From positions 316,294,783 to 316,358,782 of the forward strand of contig CM062820.1 of NCBI GenBank assembly GCA_031772625.1: 64,000 nt of DNA. The letters are read 5' to 3'. A program made the translations under genes and the position numbers. Source of the DNA: Pinus tabuliformis. Taxonomy: Eukaryota; Streptophyta; Pinopsida; Pinales; Pinaceae. Position 1 is the stretch's first letter. Every line of letters starts with the position of its first letter. A model generated the notes under the pieces. It did not search any database. It was not told the DNA's origin and saw only the letters and a list, made by a program, of their open reading frames with translations. Positions 1 through 11,943 of the stretch are shown here, in pieces.

Positions 1-2038
1 AAAAGAAGACGACCTGCATGTGGTTGTTACACAAAAACCAGCCACTGACCCAATAGATGCCACACAAGAACCACCTGTTGGGGAGCAAGAAGAAAATGCC
101 CTAGGTGAAACTGATACACAAACAGACCCAATAGGTGAAACACAAGAACCACCTGTTGGGGACGCACATGATGAAGTTAATGCTGAACAACAATTCTCTT
201 CTCCTTTGGAATCTGTAACTGTAGAAGCCCTAGTTACTCTAGCCTCCCTATAAGAAGAAAATGAGTTCTTAAAATCAGAAATTAAGGCCTATCAGAAAGA
301 GTTAGCAATGGCTAGGGAAGCCTATAAAGAAGAACTCAATCTGTACATGTTAGCTCAAGTAGCATCTCAAGCTGAAAAGAGTGTAGAGAAAGAGCAATAC
401 AGTGAATACATGTGCAGTGAATGTGGGGATATATATACTCAAGCAGGATATAAAATAATTGCAGTCCCATTGACTGGAGCCAACCCTGTTATATTTAAAA
501 AGGAACACCCTGCTGTTACACAAGAACCAGCAGGGTCTTCAAGGATTTCAGAAGAAGAAATAGAACCACCCCGGCCTACCCAAGTTATTGATGAGCAGAA
601 ATTAGAAGAAGAAGTAGAACCACCCCGGCCTACCCAAGTTATTGATGAGCAGAAATCAGAAGAAGAAGTAGAACCACCCCGACCTACCCAAGTTATTGAT
701 GAGAAGAAATCAGAAGAAGAAATAGAACCATCCTGGCCTACCCAAGTTATTGATGAGCAGAAATCAGAAGAAGAAGTAGAACCACCACGGCCTACCCAAG
801 TTATTGATGAGTAGAAATCAGAAGAAGAAGTAGAACCACCCCGGCCTACCCAAGTTATTGATGAGCAGAAATCAGAAGAAGAAATAGAACCATACCGGCC
901 TACCCAAGTTATTGATGAGCAGGAACCAGAATCAAAATCTTTTACAACTGTGCATATACAAACTAAACCTCCCTGTGTTAGCGATGCTCATGCACAGACT
1001 TCTACTTTTCAAGAATTAAGCAACACATGGAGAGCAGAATACGAGCTTTCCCAAGGAAAGGCATTTCAACAGCAGAAGTCATTATGGTTTAACTATGCCT
1101 ATAGGAATTGGGAAGCAATGGAACAGTCTCGTGCACAGCACAAAGAAAATAAGCAATTAAAAGCCAGACTGTCCCTTATCTTCGATTTGGTCCAACGCTT
1201 ACTAGCTACAAGAAAGCCTTCTTTTAATTATTCTGTATTCTTGAGAGAACGCTTAGCGTTCCTCCAATTAAAAGCAATAAAGGATGGAAGGCCACACCAG
1301 GTCTCTACACCACAACAATTCATTGAAACTTTTGCAGAAGCACCAAACAATGATTAGAATTTGCTGTGCGAACTCTATCTTCACAATGAGGCTATGCCTG
1401 AAGATAGAAAGATTAATTTACTTCCTATTTGTGGTGATATTCAAATAAGAGCTTTTATTTCCTTTTTGGCCAACCAATTCAGTTGGCAGAATGCTTTCAT
1501 GTCTGCACAACAGAATGAGGAGAACTGTCTTCTCTGGATTCGTCCGAAACCACAGAATTCAGCCATCTTCCTCCTGGAACATCAACGGAATCTGCGAGAG
1601 CCAGGCATGGCCGATCACATTAGGAATCTGCAAACAGCAATCTTGGAAGACTGCCAGCATTATGTCAAAGCTAAAGGACCTCTGGCCATAAAAGCAAATG
1701 AATTTTTCTGGGAACACTGTCCCAAAGAAAGAAGGGAATATCATCCCTACAATCCCCTCAATCTGCAGGCAGCAATCTCAAGGATACCTGATTATGTAAA
1801 ATGCATGAGACAATGTGCTGAACGGTGGATTGGTTACCATTTTCATTTCCCTCTCTTATGGATTCCTGGAGAACAATACAAGGCTCAATTTACATTGATT
1901 AAAAAGGAAGAATTGGCAGCATGGAAAAGAATTTGGAATGCCCAAGGGTTCAGAGACATGGTTGACAGCACTTTCTACACTTACTGTATAAGCAATCTAC
2001 ACTGTTCAGCCCAGTATTCTGATTCTGACTCAGATTAG
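1..2038 (+). pseudogene. LTR-retrotransposon accessory ORF (5' end outside window), broken by three stops
   Basis: One reading frame runs from the window edge to a TAG at 2036-2038. It is interrupted only by TAA 251-253, TAG 812-814 and TAG 1355-1357. The stop at 812 lies in a repeat unit whose sister copies read CAG, so it is a C-to-T change. The protein has Thr/Pro/Gln-rich repeats (PPVGE type), then a charged, probably coiled-coil stretch near 255-420, then seven copies of an acidic 18-residue repeat. It ends in a 225-residue Trp/Cys-containing region with a Ser-Asp tail. I see no reverse transcriptase, protease or integrase motif and do not recognise the family. A purine tract and an LTR start follow directly, so this is the last internal ORF of an LTR element (accessory, envelope-position or gag-like). 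Function unknown. Confidence 0.7.
551..928 (+). repeat. 7 x 54-bp in-frame coding tandem repeat
   Basis: Seven consecutive 54-bp units each encode an 18-residue block of the form EEEVEPPRPTQVIDEQKS. Units start at 551, 605, 659, 713, 767, 821 and 875. Differences between units are few; they include a CAG-to-TAG stop in unit 5, Pro-Arg to Ser-Trp in unit 4 and Pro to Tyr in unit 7. The high similarity points to recent expansion or homogenisation inside the retroelement ORF. Confidence 0.95.
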
Positions 2039-2070
2039 GCGTTGCATGCAGACATGCAACATTTTCAGTT

Positions 2071-2078
2071 GGGGGGGA
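2071..2078 (+). other. Polypurine tract of the first LTR element
   Basis: A run of seven G followed by A lies immediately before TGTTAGG, the LTR start. This is the expected plus-strand priming site of an LTR retrotransposon in plus orientation. Confidence 0.75.
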
Positions 2079-3026
2079 TGTTAGGTTCCCATTTTGTCTA
2101 TTTTTCACTATATAGTTTGCCATTGTATTACCCTCTTCAACCCTTAATTGAAAGCCTTTGCTAGTGTTTTCGCTTAATCACACTAAAAGGTACAGAATAA
2201 CTTTCTTGATTGCTACATGTTTAATTATTCAACACGTAATCATGCTATCTTTATAATTATTCCCTGAAGTTGATTAAAGTGTTGACTAATTGTTGAAACT
2301 GCCTAACTGGCAGGATCACATTTTGTCGTTGCTGAAATAGCAGAAACAACGCAAACCGTGAAGCTGAAACAACACGAACAACATGCGCACTTTGAGGAAC
2401 AGTTGAGATTTGCGTAACAAATCTGCATCGGCAAAGGAGTCTGACCGATTACTATATTGGTCGTAATGATCATGATCCTCATGACTATAACAATATTTTG
2501 TTATCAAGAACTAACTTTCTTATTTTTGGTACAAAAGGGTTGAGTCAGAATGTATGAAAATCTTTGTAATAGATGTCTCCTCTATAAAGAGGAGACATCT
2601 ACATTAGAGAGGGGGGAGAAAGAAGGGGAACACACTGTAACACAGAACTTGTAGTGAAGGGATGAAATTGAATTCCTTTTTGTAATATGGTTTATTGGCA
2701 GATGAATACAATTCTATTCTGAGTATTTTATTTTAATTCCTGTGTTCTGGGGAATCTTGTGAGAAGGACAGGGCCCACCTTCATCACAAGATTCACCCAT
2801 CTCTTTTTGTTGTGTGGTGTGTGTGTGATTTCTGTTTATATTACAGTTACTGCTTCTAATGATATTTACTTTTGCTGAAACTCTGTTTTCCTTTTTAACT
2901 GATTGATGTTGCATATGAGTGCCTCACCGGTGATTAGGATTTATAGAGTGTATGGGTGAACTGGACAACAGAGGCAGGTGTTGAAAGTCCTTACTCTGAG
3001 GATAGGGTCCTAATCCTTTGTTGCAG
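2079..3026 (+). mobile_element. 3' LTR of the first LTR retrotransposon (right end approximate)
   Basis: It starts TGTTAGG directly after the polypurine tract, 40 bp beyond the stop of the accessory ORF. It contains a TATAAA at 2583-2588 inside a perfect inverted repeat, consistent with a U3 promoter. No second copy is present in the window, so the right end cannot be fixed. I place it near 3000-3030 (TTGTTGCA) on weak grounds. Confidence 0.55.
2570..2601. promoter_or_regulatory. TATA box inside a perfect 13-bp-arm palindrome
   Basis: The arms TAGATGTCTCCTC and GAGGAGACATCTA are exact reverse complements and enclose only TATAAA. It lies about 490 bp into the LTR, where a U3/R promoter is expected. 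The structure could form a 13-bp hairpin or be a symmetrical protein site. Promoter function is inferred. Confidence 0.6.
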
Positions 3027-3540
3027 GACAACCATCACTTCCTTTTGCAGATTTGTTTCCTTTAAGTTATTTGTTCTTACTTCATTTTCTGCAATAGGCT
3101 GTAACTACTGTAACTGCTGTAACACAGAGTAGGGATTTAATAGATAGTAGACTGTTTATACTACAGCTTTTAATACCATTAAGATTGAGTACATACAGTA
3201 CGTAGTCACCTTTGGAATAATCAGACTTTCCCGGGTTGATAATTAATGTGGCACTCGACTGTTTTATTATTAAACAATTAAAGTGACTAACAATGGTGTT
3301 ACATATGTTGCATAGTTTTGTACACATCACCTTGTCATTGGTCAATCAAGCCCCATCATCCATACCTGCTTGCAGAGCATTGAATAGCACTATGGTATTC
3401 ACATGCCATTGCAAAGGAGATTTCTCAAACTTACAATTTTGGACTTGATATTTTCTTCGATAATATTGGGTGCATCCCAACACATAGTGAATGATAAGTG
3501 AGCGTTATTGTTGTTGGGGTATTACTTGTTGGTTGTGGTC
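3027..3540. other. No recognisable feature
   Basis: AT-rich unique-looking sequence. I see no coding pattern, RNA gene or repeat. Confidence 0.5.
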
Positions 3541-4178
3541 CCTAAGCACATATACATAGTAAGTGCGAGAAATAAGAGTTATGAAGAGAAATGGGAGAAA
3601 TACAAGGCCTTTTTCAGTCATATTGATGAGTAAGTCGAAGTTTGTAGCCCATTCTGTGTTAGCATAGAGAGGTCTTCAACTTCTACAGTTAAAGATGAGT
3701 CCAGAAATGTTCTAGCATATGAGGAGCAGGAGGAACCCATCTCATGCAGACCATCTGTGGATGGTAGTGCAGACAATCCAAATTATTCTGATGTTGAAGA
3801 TCAGTCATGGAATTCACAATATGATTCAAATGGAGGAACTTATGATGATGAATATGATTATTCTATTACTTTTGATCTTGATATTGCATGAATGTCAGAT
3901 CTCGCAAGGTGTTCTCTTTCTGATAGTTCCAATGTAGATCTTGAGAAGGGTCCTAAACCCGAGGTGAAGGCACCATAAGGGAATGTGCCTTCTGATCAAG
4001 GGAGGCAATTAGACAAAATTTGGAGTCGGCCTGAGAAGGAGTGTAGAATATGCCATCTTACTCTGGAGACCAACTAAGAGGTAGGGGCATCTATTGTGTT
4101 GGGTTATTCTTGCAAGGATGATTTGGTTGTTTCTCAAAAGCAGTGTGCAGAGGCCTGCTTCAAAATCAGGGGTAACAG
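3541..4178 (+). pseudogene. RING-CH (RINGv) zinc-finger protein pseudogene, partial
   Basis: One frame reads through 3541-4178 with stops at 3631 (TAA), 3889 (TGA), 3976 (TAA) and 4075 (TAA). It encodes an acidic region followed by VDLEKG and then ECRICHLTLE, then LGYSCKDDL, KQCAEACFKIRGNR. This matches the first two thirds of a plant RINGv (C4HC3) domain, in which LGCSCKDDL and CAEAWFKIKGN are usual. One zinc cysteine is changed to Tyr and the Trp to Cys. The frame ends at AG/GTTAGT, a plausible splice donor, so this is a genomic, not a cDNA-derived, copy. The next exon (usually with the last CxxC) was not found. The family is membrane-linked E3 ubiquitin ligases; this copy cannot encode one. 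Confidence 0.7.
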
Positions 4179-7100
4179 GTTAGTTTTTTTTCCCAGTTAC
4201 CATATTTTTTAAGTATCTATATAGTTATTTCTCATTGGCTATAACATTGTAGACTCAAATGCACAACTTGATTTTCTGTGTGCCTATTCCCCTTGTCGTA
4301 GGTTTATCTTATATTCCTATTTATGTTACCAAAAACATGACTAGGGGACTTGTTTTTCATTTCGTTCCTGTTGTTGTATCTATTCCTATCTTGACACTAA
4401 ATGAGTGCAGTACTAATCAATTTTTCATGTGTAAAATACATCGAGGAGGGTGGGGTTTATGTTTCTTATCTCCTGAAACCCTCTAGCTCTGCTTCTCACT
4501 ATGTTCTTGCTTTTATTCCATTTTTCCTCTTCTGGTAACATAGACACATATCACTCTTTGGGTGAGGGGCTATTCCCATTAGTTGTTTGTGAAATAGAGG
4601 TAGCAACGTTGGAATGTATTCTGGATCATGTTTTTCACATTTTTGGCAAATTTGTCATTTGTACAATATGAATGGTTTCAATAGAAATTATCAGGATTAT
4701 TTTCTAGAGCCTTGCCTCTTTTGAATTATTTTATCGATGTATTGTAAGAGACCATAGAGAATCTTTCACAAATAAAACCACTGAATTCGTACTATAGGCG
4801 AGTTTTAAAAATCAATTTTTTAGAAGCACCATATTAATTATACAGTTTTTCAATGCTAGTCATATGATTATCGTATACAAGTTTTTTAAGATGCCATCAA
4901 AATGCTTGTTAAACAGAGACAATGGTCTTGTTATTCTATGTTGTTTGACTTATCCATGTACCCTTCCAAACCACACTATTTTAAGGTAATAAGGTTATAT
5001 ATTTTGTTGGCCATATGTAATTTGCAGTAGCCTTACATTCATTTTGGTTTTCTTGCATCCCTTTTTCTTTTGTTGTGATCCAAGCTAATGAGAAAAGAAA
5101 ATGGTCTAAAAACAAAATTAACACCTTAACTTATCAACCTTAAAAATTGCAAGTAAGTGGGGTTTAGAATCTAAATTTAATACCAGCTCGTCAATTCTTT
5201 TTAGGTGGCAATAGAATCAGTCCCATCGGAGGAGTAGGAGTAAGTATCTTTTAAACTTACCTTCACTATTGTTGGCCATACCTAGTATGTTCATCTCTAT
5301 TCTATCTTAACACCAAATTGCAATAAAAAATGGTTAGATCCCTTGGGCATGCAACATTTCTAATAAATACCATAAAACTTTGTATAATCACATTTGGACT
5401 CTCAATAAACAAAGGAAACATTGTGTTATCTAGATCTGGAGCAAAATCATGAATTGATGCCTCTTTGGTTTCCAAAATTGAAAATACACAACTGAACCTC
5501 TTTCCAGAACAAGAATACTATATTCATTTTCTCCTTATATATTCTCAAGAGGGAAAGCCAAAAATCTCTTTGGCTTTCTAGATGTTGCTTGAGTTGACAA
5601 AACTTGGAACCTCTGGAGTGACATGAAGGGACTGCATTCCTAGTGATAGCCCCATCCATATTCTCTTGCTTTTTTTTAAAGAATTTGTTAAGTTTTTTTT
5701 GTCTTTCCCATTGGACTACAAATTCCCAAGGTACTCATCTTCTTTGAAAATTAATTATGACTGATTTCAAACACGACTTCCATAAAATTGTCTAGAATGG
5801 TATTTGGTTATGGTCACTTTAGAGGATGCTTGCTTCTTTGTATTCTTGAAGGTGAGTACCAATCTTTGATGTTCATCCTTAAGAAAAGTTGTTAGATTCG
5901 GAGAGTGGAGATCTATTGAATGTGTGTCAAAATCAATGAAATTTGTTGGCCTTTGTTGTGCTCAAAATAGTGCATCCATTCTCCTCTTGTATTCATACAA
6001 TAATTCCCTGGTGTGGGTTTTGACCTTAGGGAAAGAGAAAACTATTGTAAAACTATTTGTTAATCTCTATCAGTGGCGTTTGGCTAAACTATAACATGTG
6101 ATGTTTTTTCTAGAGGTTGGTAGTCTTGCTTGATGTGTAACATATTATATAAGCAAAAAATCCTCTCCTCTGTGCATGCCTTTGTTACAACTTCTTTTAC
6201 TGGAAGGTGTTATTCTCATTTTGCTACCATTTGGATTCAAATGTCTATCTCATGGATAGGCGATTCTGATATTCACTGTCTTGTTGTTTCTTCAACGTTG
6301 TTATAGATTTGGCCAAAGGCATTGCTTGCTCAATGCAGATAGTACTCGTGTGCACCATGTGCCTAAGCACATAATTACTCAAGAGTAACATGGAGGCTGG
6401 TTATACAAAATTCTAAATTTATGTCATAATTGTGGTTGAGTTCTTATCGTTATTGAAGGCCTTGGTTTCTCATACTAATTAGTCTGAGAATGTAGAGCTC
6501 AGTCTTTAATGGGACATTTTATCAGGATATTTCTTTCTGCACATCTTTATATCAAAATTTTAGTTCATTATGATCTGCATGGGAAGGTTTCTTTGCATTG
6601 AAGGTAAAATTGTCTTTTGTGATTTATCTATGAGAAATTTCATATGATTTATTTTGATGATATCTTTGTGTCTCAAATGTATTTTGTGGCACCCTCCTTT
6701 GTTCCATCATTTGGTGGTTTCACGTTCTTATTTACAGTCTCTTTGTCTGCTTACTTTTCAACAACCTTGTCTTATATTCCTCCCCTCTTTGTTTTTGATT
6801 ACCTTGAATGAGCTATGCCACCATTGACAAAATGTTGTAAACTCCCATATGTGATCTTTGAACTTATAAGGTAGTTATCTTTGGAACATTCCCTTTATTT
6901 AAAAGCAAAGAGGACTTTTATGGAAATCATCAAAATTTATATGACATATGTTTATTGTGCATTTAACCATCGGCCAAGATTCAAGACTAAATCAACCATG
7001 ACCATCCTTCTAATTAGTTGCCTTTTTCCATTCTTCTTGCTTGACACTGTAGTCTGTTTGTCCTTTTACAAATACCTTCCAATCTCAACGTTATCATCTA

Positions 7101-7835
7101 GGATTGCTCCATTGATAGCTTAGAATTGTTGGTGCCATCAATTCAGGGAGAGCTCACTCTTCTTCCTCTTATGCTTTTTTCCTGCAGTCTTAAGGTTTTC
7201 ACCTTCACTCTATCCCTCTTATATGTATTTTCTTCAACTCTATTATTGACTAGCTCAATGGAAATTGCGTTTATTCTTGCCTTACTCTTTTATGAACTTG
7301 AGTAATATGATTGCTTTATATATAGTTGCAGATATCCACATTCCTTTTCCTCCTTGTACCCAAGTTAGAGCATGGCATTCAATATCATTTCTTCCCACTT
7401 CTCCAACAATGCCTCTACCATGTCATTAACGATGCACATCTGAGGCACTACTGGCACTGACAAGTCTTTCCTAATTGATTGCCTCAAAAATGCCTCCCTA
7501 ACCAACTCTACCAATGGAGAAAACCCCCTACTCTTGCTTGCTCCAATTGGTGTTGCAGATGTTGTTTCTTTAAATGGTAACTTCTGCATTTATTAAAAAT
7601 TTGACTTGTAGGTTTCTTCTAGGTCCAGCAATAGACAAAATCAATCAAACTAACTGTGAAACTAGGTTTTTGGAAAATTTCATTTTCTTTTGGCAAAATC
7701 GGAATGTAATTTGTTACATGAATGAAATATTCACACCCCCAAAAGCAATGCATAACATTTTTGCTCAATTGCAGGTTGCTTACTAGGCTCCCACATTCTC
7801 ATTGTCACTTCGGTGGCAAGTTTCCATATTCTCGC
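4179..7835. other. Gene-poor AT-rich stretch
   Basis: Many short T-rich runs and no sustained coding pattern on either strand. Short open stretches near 5447-5659 and 7365-7589 (both minus) look compositionally coding-like, but I recognise neither. It may include introns or downstream parts of the decayed RINGv gene. Confidence 0.4.
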
Positions 7836-7942
7836 CATGGTTGGGAGGGTTTGTACACTGAACACTTTTTCCATGGTTGGGATGGTTTGTACATTGAACA
7901 CTTTTTCAATGGTTGGGAGGGTTTTACACTGAATAATTTTGA
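7836..7942. repeat. 3 x 36-bp minisatellite
   Basis: Three head-to-tail units of about 36 bp begin CATGGTTGGGAGGG at 7836, 7872 and 7908. They differ at a few positions, and the third is one base short. Confidence 0.9.
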
Positions 7943-9064
7943 TAGATAAATTGCTAATGAAATTCTAGTGTAATTCCATGCTAGAATATTCACAACCCAT
8001 CCATGGGTAAGAGGTTACCCAACCGGCATTGGGTGCAAGTCCAACTGTGCGTAAAGCCCCAAGCTTCTTGGAAACAACTCATTATCGAGGAGATTACCCA
8101 AGCTAGACTTGACTATAAGCCCAAATTATCAGCAGTACCCTTACGTGCGCTTACTTTCTTGAAATGAGCTTAGTAAATTTCTAAATTCTCCTTCTAACTT
8201 GTTAGATACATAAAATAATTTTATTCAAAAGGTAAAAAAACCAAACAAAATATAAGCCTATCTTTGCACATTTTAATACAAATGATAGTTATCTCCCTTC
8301 TTTTTAATTTTTTCAATTTTTCCATTAGTTTTCTTTCTTATATAAATAACTTTATTTTAATTTCAAAATAATATTAAATATAATTAAAATTTTATTTTTA
8401 TTTTATTATTATTTTTTATTTCAATAATTTTAATTAAAAAAAACTTATTATTATTACCTCTGCGGTTGCAGGGCACAGGATAAATCCAATCAATATTGGG
8501 TGGACTTTAAATTAGTTCCACAGTTTAAAAATTAAATTATTTTCTTTAAAATTGACATTAATAAAATAATTAAAATTATTTTTGAAAAATATTTTATTTT
8601 ATTTATTATAAATTTGATTGGCTATAGTTTTATTTCTCTTATTGTATAATGATTATAATTTGTCCTCCTCCCGCACTGGACTGCTTACAACCCAGCCACT
8701 TTGGGCTGACATGCCAATATGTAAATAAAATCAAATATTTTTAACATGCTGCTTAAAAAATATTTAAGCCATCACATCCTCGTATAGGCTTTGTATCAAG
8801 GCTTTTTCTATGGTAAATCGTCTAGTTCTATGGTGCAGTAATAGAATCCAACACATCGTTCATTGTGCAAATCTGTCAAGGCAACGCAGGCATTTAATGT
8901 TTTTTTATTATAATTATTAATTTATATTTAAAAAAATCATAATTATTAATTTATAATTGATATTTGTTGATGAGAAGGAATTTTTTTAATTTCAAGGATA
9001 TTTTTGTTTTTTTATAAATTTATTACAAATAATAATAAAAAATTGTAAAAAGCTTTAGCACAAT
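7943..9064. other. AT-rich intergenic sequence
   Basis: Long A/T runs dominate, with small GC-richer islands near 7990-8150 and 8660-8720. No coding or RNA signal is supported. Confidence 0.45.
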
Positions 9065-9372
9065 AAGAATCCAGAATGGGCCTGGGATGCCCTATTTTTG
9101 CTAAGAGCTTCTTTCGGACGTAAGGAAACAGGTTAACGGCCCAAGACCCAGAGGCATCTGGCAGGAGTGATAGCCTGCTCCCTTACGGACCACCAGCGGG
9201 TTATTTCAGGTGGCGTGGTTTTCCTTGATAACAGTGATGTGTTAAACTAACATTCGCGGATAGCAGCCAGAGATGGCTGTCCTCACTGTTGGTTTGACAA
9301 ACTGAGTTTGATAGGTTTTTCCACCTTTTGAAAAAAAAAAAAAAAAAAAAAACAAAAGAAAAGAATCCAGAA
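9065..9372 (+). mobile_element. Short poly(A) retroposon (SINE or 5'-truncated LINE) with 12-bp target duplication
   Basis: A GC-richer island (9077-9330, about 254 bp) ends in a 22-A tract plus a short A-rich tail (9331-9360). It is flanked by identical 12-mers AAGAATCCAGAA at 9065-9076 and 9361-9372. Poly(A) plus a duplication of this length indicates LINE-machinery retroposition. I see no clear tRNA-type A and B boxes and no 5S or 7SL similarity. A 5'-truncated LINE 3' end is therefore as likely as a SINE. Confidence 0.75.
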
Positions 9373-9611
9373 GAATTAAAGTCCCTTTTGTTTTATGGGT
9401 TCAACATTGTTTCAAAATGCTCATGAGTTTGATTATTTTGAAGTTTAAAGTTTGTTGAGCGGAAAATGATAATAGGTTTAATCATTTGAAATTTAAAATA
9501 TTTAATATTATAATTTAGGAATATTTATTAATTAAATTTTATTTTTTTATTTTAATAAATTAATTTTATGATTTGATAAATGAAAATAAAATTTATAATA
9601 TATTTAGAAAA

Positions 9612-9648
<37 letters not shown>

Positions 9649-9865
9649 ATTTTATTAGAATTATTAAAATTGAGTTTTCAATGGAATAAATTAAATTTTT
9701 AATTATTTTTTAAGTGGTTTGTGATTATTGGAAATAGGATATTATTTATTTTTGAATTTAAGTATCACATAGTCTCTTTTCATTCACAAAGACTAGATTT
9801 TTGGGATTTTACAAATCTATGTTACAATGTAAGAAATTGAAATCCAGGTGGTCTAGGCCTCACTC
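9373..9865. other. AT-rich intergenic sequence with a short (TA)n
   Basis: A (TA)n run of about 25 bp lies near 9617-9643; the rest is A/T-rich. No gene is seen. Confidence 0.5.
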
Positions 9866-10938
9866 GATGAGGTTTTGAAGTTTTCTGAAAGTGCCCTAAT
9901 CTGTCGGTTCAATGATTTTTGCCAGCGGAGGTATGGAAGCTTGTCATTTCTGATGAAATTAATATCTACCCCTGTGCTAGGGGTTTCTTTATAGTAGATT
10001 TTGGAAACCCTAAAAGCAGACAATGTATTCTAGATTCCGGCCCTCGGTTTTGGGAAAACTCAGGTCTATTCATGAAGCCATGGAACCCATCATTCGATCC
10101 CTCAACACCAGTCATAACCTCAGCACCAGTTTGGGTGAGATTGCCAAACCTACCCTTGCATCTCTGGAATTTCTCCTCGCTAAAAGCCATTGGAAATGCA
10201 ATTAGGAAATTTTACTGCAGGTGCCCAGAAACAAAGGAATATGCCAGAACCACCTATGCACGCATCTGTGTGGAAATGGACTTCAACGCTGGATTCCCAT
10301 CTGGAATAAACCTAACAAGTAAAGACTACGTATGGAACTAGAAACTCGATTATGAAAGTGTCCTCTTCAGATGTTGATCCTGCTTTGAGATAGGCCATCT
10401 AGCCAAAAATTGCCCAAAAGCCTCCCAGAAAAATTCTGCTAGAAAGAATCACCACAGATCTACATGGTGGGAAGGAGCACAAAAAGAACATTACATTGTC
10501 ATCAAAGAAGAATACTCTCCAAAAAACTTTGAATCGCAAGAAATCTGGCAAGAAAGAAACAACTCTCAAGACAAGCAGGGGGAAAGCCCCACCCAACAGC
10601 AAAAAAGTGAACTCGACAATCCCTCAAGCATTAACAGTTATGAGGATTCGAATACCACACAAAATACATCTTCATTTAATAGCAAAGCAGATATCCCAGA
10701 CTAAACTTCTTCTCGAACTATCTTCAAAAGGACAAACACAACAAATTGTGAAGCTAAGACACCAATGTCCCAAGAACCAGAAGAGATGAAGGAGATGCAA
10801 GATAAAGGAAGTTGGAAGACCGTAGAGAAAAAAAGAGAGCTACAACACCAATCTCACCAAGAAAGACGAGAAGCCAGACAATTAAGAACTAAGAAAATTA
10901 TAGGTCCGATAGACCAATTTGGTCTCAGTGGATATTAA
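9866..10938 (+). pseudogene. LINE ORF1-like protein (DUF4283 plus zinc knuckle), decayed
   Basis: It encodes the LINE ORF1 pattern: a DUF4283-like nucleic-acid-binding domain (GFFIVDFGN, then WNPSFDPS and VWVRLPNLPLHLWN), then CXSCFEIGHLAKNCP (CX2CX4HX4C zinc knuckle), then a hydrophilic tail ending GPIDQFGLSGY and TAA at 10936-10938. Upstream, DEVLKFSESALICRFNDF is in another frame, so a frameshift lies near 9916. In-frame stops are TAG 10339, TGA 10375 (inside the knuckle) and TAA 10702; all are single C-to-T changes from Gln or Arg codons. No ORF2 follows. A trinucleotide microsatellite begins right after the stop. It is either a 3'-truncated LINE relic or a retroposed ORF1-only copy. Confidence 0.75.
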
Positions 10939-10979
10939 CCACCACCACCACCACCACCACCACCATCATCATCATCATA
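10939..10979. repeat. (CCA)n/(TCA)n microsatellite
   Basis: About ten CCA units shade into TCA units, starting one base after the ORF1-like stop codon. Confidence 0.9.
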
Positions 10980-11467
10980 ATCATATTTTTAGTTTTTTAT
11001 GTTTCTTTAGAGTGAATAATTTTGATGGTTTTATTTGTAATAAGTAAAATGAGTATTAGGAAATGTAGAAATGTTAAAATAGAAAATATTTAATTTATGC
11101 CTATAAAAATATGTTTTCATATTTACAAATTTTTATTATATAAATATTTGATTTAGGTAGTAATTTAATTAAACTATCTTATTTAAGTTGTGGAAATAAA
11201 TTTAGGTATGGAAGATAATAATCATTCCTCTCAGTTATTTGATATAAACTTGATTCTCACACACGCATAAAAATATAATATTAGTCAATTGAGTTTATCT
11301 CCTATGGCTAGAAAGAATGATTGGAAACCCCTCATCTTTCTACATGTTATTTGATATATATACCTTAATGGCCACTCTCTTCTTTATTTCACAAATTTTA
11401 TATTTGATTTGAAATATAATTTGATAATAATTATATATGCTTTAACATTATAATAAATTTAATATTC

Positions 11468-11499
11468 ATATATATATATATATATATAGATATATATAT

Positions 11500-11552
<53 letters not shown>
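11468..11552. repeat. (TA)n microsatellite with GA interruptions
   Basis: About 85 bp of nearly pure TA dinucleotide, interrupted twice by GA. It lies in AT-rich sequence (10980-11930) with no recognisable gene. Confidence 0.95.
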
Positions 11553-11553
<1 letters not shown>

Positions 11554-11930
11554 CATAATTTATTAATTAACATGTAAAAATAAATATAAAACATTAGGCA
11601 AAGTAAAACAAATATTAAATACCATTAGATTCATATAATTTTAATAAAAAAACTCAATTAATTTAATGACTATAATTACCTATCAAATTTAACCCCATTC
11701 CCATAGACAAAATTAATAAGGAAAAAAAATTATCTAAAGATATATTATTGTGTATATCAAATATCTGGAGAACCATTTGTAGTGAGTCAAGGAAAGTGAA
11801 CAATAAATTATAATAAGAAATAGCTTAAATTTTATGGAAAAAACCATCTACAAATAGAGTTCTTATTATCTCTGCAAAGATAATGCAATCATGAGTTTTC
11901 TTGCTATTTTAATTGTAATTTTATTAATAT

Positions 11931-11943
11931 AAAATTGTATGTT
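11931..11943. repeat. LINE target-site duplication, left copy
   Basis: AAAATTGTATGTT is identical to 20827-20839. It directly abuts the poly(T), i.e. minus-strand poly(A), end of the LINE. Confidence 0.85.

Noticed and set aside
551..928. CRISPR-like array
   Set aside because: The units are contiguous with no spacers and encode an in-frame peptide repeat; this is a plant nuclear retroelement.
7365..7589. Minus open stretch with coding-like composition
   Set aside because: No recognised motif and stops on both sides; too little to call a gene.
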